Shown here: positions 7,064 through 8,468 of the stretch, piece after piece | Numbering within the stretch: the stretch's first letter is position 1 | Layout: each line of letters starts with the position of its first letter | Assembly: GCA_002353575.1 (NCBI GenBank) | Contig: DEJQ01000036.1 | Location: forward strand, 1-8,468 | DNA: 8,468 nucleotides | From: Prevotellaceae bacterium UBA2744 | GTDB taxonomy: Bacteria; Bacteroidota; Bacteroidia; Bacteroidales; Bacteroidaceae | Direction of reading: 5' to 3' | Made by a program: the position numbers and the translations under genes | The notes under the pieces: model-generated | Seen by the model: only the letters and a program-made list of their open reading frames with translations | What the model was told of the DNA's origin: nothing | Databases searched by the model: none

Positions 7064-7890
7064 TAATCTTCGACATAAAGCGATACGCAATAAATGATGG
7101 TCCAGGTATCCGAACAACCATTTTTTTCAAAGGATGCCCACTACGTTGTGTGTGGTGTCATAATCCTGAGTCGTGGAGCACTGAACCGCAAATTCTCTTT
7201 AACAAAAACAAATGCATCCACTGCCCTAAGTGTGTAGGCAAGAATGCAGACGAATGTCCTACTACAGCACGCGAGATATGCGGCAGGGAGTGGACTCTCG
7301 ACAATCTCGTGAAGGAGATAGAGAAGGAACGAGACATAATGGAAGACAGCGGAGGCGGAGTAACTCTCTGCGGCGGCGAACCCCTCATGCACAATGAGGA
7401 TGCACTGGCACTGCTGAAGGAGCTGGGCAGACGCCATCTTCATCGCTGTGTGGATACCACCCTCTATGCTGACCCCGATGTGATTAAGGGGATTGCTGCC
7501 GAATGCGAGCTTTTTCTCGTTGACCTGAAACTGATGGACGATGCGAAGCACAGGCAATACACCGGTGTGAGCAATCGGCTCATTCTGGAAAACATTCGGA
7601 TGTTGGCAGAAATGGGTGCTGACTTCTTCATACGCATTCCGCTGATAGACGGAGTAAATACCGATGAAACCAACATACAGGACACTATCGGATTCCTGCA
7701 AACCCTGCCTTGGAAACGAAAAACGGTCAATCTGCTGCCCTATCACGATGTTGGCAAAGACAAACACATCAGGATGGGAAGCCAGTACAACCCCAAAGGA
7801 TACACGATGAAAGCCCCTGCGGACAACACCCTCGACAGCATCCAGAAAGCCTTCATTCAAGCTGGATTCACGGCAATCATTGGTGGATAA
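7060..7890 (+). CDS. hypE: Radical-SAM glycyl radical enzyme activase (HypD activating enzyme)
   Basis: This enzyme (276 aa) reduces S-adenosylmethionine and abstracts hydrogen from the conserved glycine of its partner, here Gly774 of the HypD-like enzyme. The radical-SAM cluster ligands are Cys26, Cys30 and Cys33 (CPLRCVWC, the CX3CX2C motif), followed by HNPES. GGEPL at 105-109 binds SAM. An iron-sulfur insert holds Cys52, Cys55, Cys58 and Cys66 (CX2CX2CX7C) with Cys74 nearby, enough for one extra [4Fe-4S] cluster; many activases of this group have two. The N-terminal GPGIRTT (14-20) is typical. It starts inside the last codons of the HypD gene, which fixes the partner with high probability. 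Identity as an activase is sure; the symbol rests on the partner. Confidence 0.9.
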   Translation: MIIFDIKRYAINDGPGIRTTIFFKGCPLRCVWCHNPESWSTEPQILFNKNKCIHCPKCVGKNADECPTTAREICGREWTLDNLVKEIEKERDIMEDSGGGVTLCGGEPLMHNEDALALLKELGRRHLHRCVDTTLYADPDVIKGIAAECELFLVDLKLMDDAKHRQYTGVSNRLILENIRMLAEMGADFFIRIPLIDGVNTDETNIQDTIGFLQTLPWKRKTVNLLPYHDVGKDKHIRMGSQYNPKGYTMKAPADNTLDSIQKAFIQAGFTAIIGG

Positions 7891-7930
7891 GTAAAGAAAT
7901 GACAAATTAAAAGTGAAAACCTCAAAAACT

Positions 7931-8245
7931 ATGAAACGCGAAGCATTTAAAATGTTCCTGAAACCAGGAAACGCAGAAGAGTACAAACGTCGTCATGCGA
8001 ACCTTTTCCCAGAACTGCGCCGTCTGCTCACTGAAAGCGGAGTGCGCAACTACAGTATCTACTTAGATGAGGAAACAAACGTTCTGTATGCCTACCAGGA
8101 ACTGGAAGGCGAAGGCGGAAGCCAGGATCTGGGCGAAACAGAAGCATGCAAGAAATGGTGGGCTTACATGGCTGACATCATGGAAACCAACCAGGACAAC
8201 TCTCCAATCAGCATTCCACTGCCAGAGATGTTCCACATGGATTAA
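7931..8245 (+). CDS. rhaM: L-rhamnose mutarotase
   Basis: RhaM interconverts the alpha and beta anomers of L-rhamnose, so that sugar entering the cell can feed rhamnose isomerase. From ATG 7931 the protein is 104 residues, the same as the E. coli enzyme. Tyr18, His22, Tyr41 and Trp76-Trp77 occupy the same positions as in E. coli RhaM (recalled from memory), and the C-terminal NQDNSPISIPLPEMFHMD pattern is typical. A GTG at 7913 would add six residues, which the family does not have, so the ATG was chosen. The gene starts 40 bases after the activase and is followed by the terminator. Neither rhaBAD genes nor a rhamnose transporter is visible here, so it may serve pathway genes elsewhere. Confidence 0.93.
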   Translation: MKREAFKMFLKPGNAEEYKRRHANLFPELRRLLTESGVRNYSIYLDEETNVLYAYQELEGEGGSQDLGETEACKKWWAYMADIMETNQDNSPISIPLPEMFHMD

Positions 8246-8253
8246 CAACAAAC

Positions 8254-8276
8254 GAGCCCACCTTAACAGTGGGCTC
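8254..8276. terminator. Hairpin terminator, probably bidirectional
   Basis: GAGCCCAC (8254-8261) and GTGGGCTC (8269-8276) form a perfect 8-bp, GC-rich stem with the 7-base loop CTTAACA. On the + strand ATTTATT follows; on the - strand the stem is followed by GTTTGTTGTT. It lies 8 bases after the rhaM stop and 60 bases beyond the stop of the convergent Fur-family gene. It therefore probably ends transcription from both sides. The weak, interrupted T-tracts lower certainty of efficiency. Confidence 0.85.
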
Positions 8277-8336
8277 ATTTATTGAGGGCACCGAAAAACC
8301 CTGCTCGTGCCTCGACTTTGAGGTATAATTAGAAGC

Positions 8337-8468
8337 CTAACGTCTCTCTGCAGCACACTGCGGACAGAGTCCCTTGGCCATGTAGTTAATGCTGTGCAGC
8401 CTATATCCCTCGGGAAGCAGGATGGGGGGTATGGGCATCTCGTTGATACAGAAAGTGCGGTGGCAGCG
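8337..8468 (-). CDS. Fur-family transcriptional regulator, C-terminal end (partial)
   Basis: Reading the - strand from the window edge gives 43 residues ending in TAG (complement of 8337-8339). Visible features are CHRTFC at the start, the segment LPEGYRL, and CPQC near the end (residues 35-38). The two cysteine groups fit the structural zinc site of Fur/Zur/PerR-type proteins, and the LPEGYRL...INY...KGLCPQC pattern resembles Bacteroidetes Fur-family sequences as I recall them. The first cysteine of the usual CxxC would lie just outside the window. The DNA-binding domain and metal-sensing residues are not visible, so iron, zinc or peroxide sensing cannot be told apart. It converges on rhaM with a shared terminator and is not part of the + strand operon. 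Confidence 0.7.
   Translation of the reverse strand, partial: RCHRTFCINEMPIPPILLPEGYRLHSINYMAKGLCPQCAAERR

Noticed and set aside
7913..7930. GTG start that would lengthen RhaM by six residues
   Set aside because: The family is 104 residues and begins at the ATG at 7931; aligned catalytic positions match E. coli numbering only from that start.
7141..7986. 281-codon open frame on the - strand opposite the activase
   Set aside because: The + strand carries radical-SAM motifs across the same region; the antisense product has no family features and runs into the rhaM start.
8310..8323. CCTC/GAGG inverted repeat beyond the terminator
   Set aside because: Only four base pairs with a 6-base loop, and no T-tract; consistent with chance.

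Overview
The window looks like a chromosomal piece of a gut- or rumen-type member of the Bacteroidales, most likely Prevotella or a close relative. The evidence is a Bacteroidetes-type promoter box (TACCTTTG, 148-155), starts that mostly lack a strong Shine-Dalgarno, a BirA without a DNA-binding domain, and several protein variants that look Bacteroidetes-like (long QueA, tandem-domain CE12-like esterase, Fur C-terminus). This is inference from sequence only.

Layout. Positions 1-211 are an AT-rich leader with repeated T-tracts and a promoter box set inside a perfect 9-bp inverted repeat. A possible small membrane protein follows (212-385). Six genes then run on the + strand with gaps of at most 22 bases: biotin-protein ligase birA, a long QueA-type tRNA-modifying enzyme, a Nudix hydrolase, a secreted two-domain SGNH/CE12-like acetylesterase, a glycyl radical enzyme closely matching trans-4-hydroxy-L-proline dehydratase (HypD), and its radical-SAM activase (overlapping HypD by 4 bases). 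L-rhamnose mutarotase (rhaM) follows after a 40-base gap. A hairpin terminator (8254-8276) closes the series. Beyond it, on the - strand, lies the C-terminal end of a Fur-family regulator that probably shares this terminator.

How the genes may work together. The first three genes are housekeeping in character: cofactor attachment, tRNA queuosine, nucleotide or isoprenoid clean-up. The last four suggest use of plant cell-wall material. The esterase would remove acetyl groups from rhamnogalacturonan, RhaM would interconvert rhamnose anomers released from it, and HypD with its activase would dehydrate hydroxyproline, which is abundant in extensins and arabinogalactan proteins that sit beside or are bonded to rhamnogalacturonan. 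That functional link is my inference. No transporter, peptidase, pyrroline-5-carboxylate reductase or rhamnose kinase lies in the window.

The most interesting points are the pairing of HypD with rhamnogalacturonan/rhamnose genes, the palindromic promoter, the small ORF whose reading frame continues past its stop as an acidic tail up to the birA start, the altered first catalytic block in the esterase, and the reduced Fe-S insert of the activase. None amounts to a demonstrated new system.
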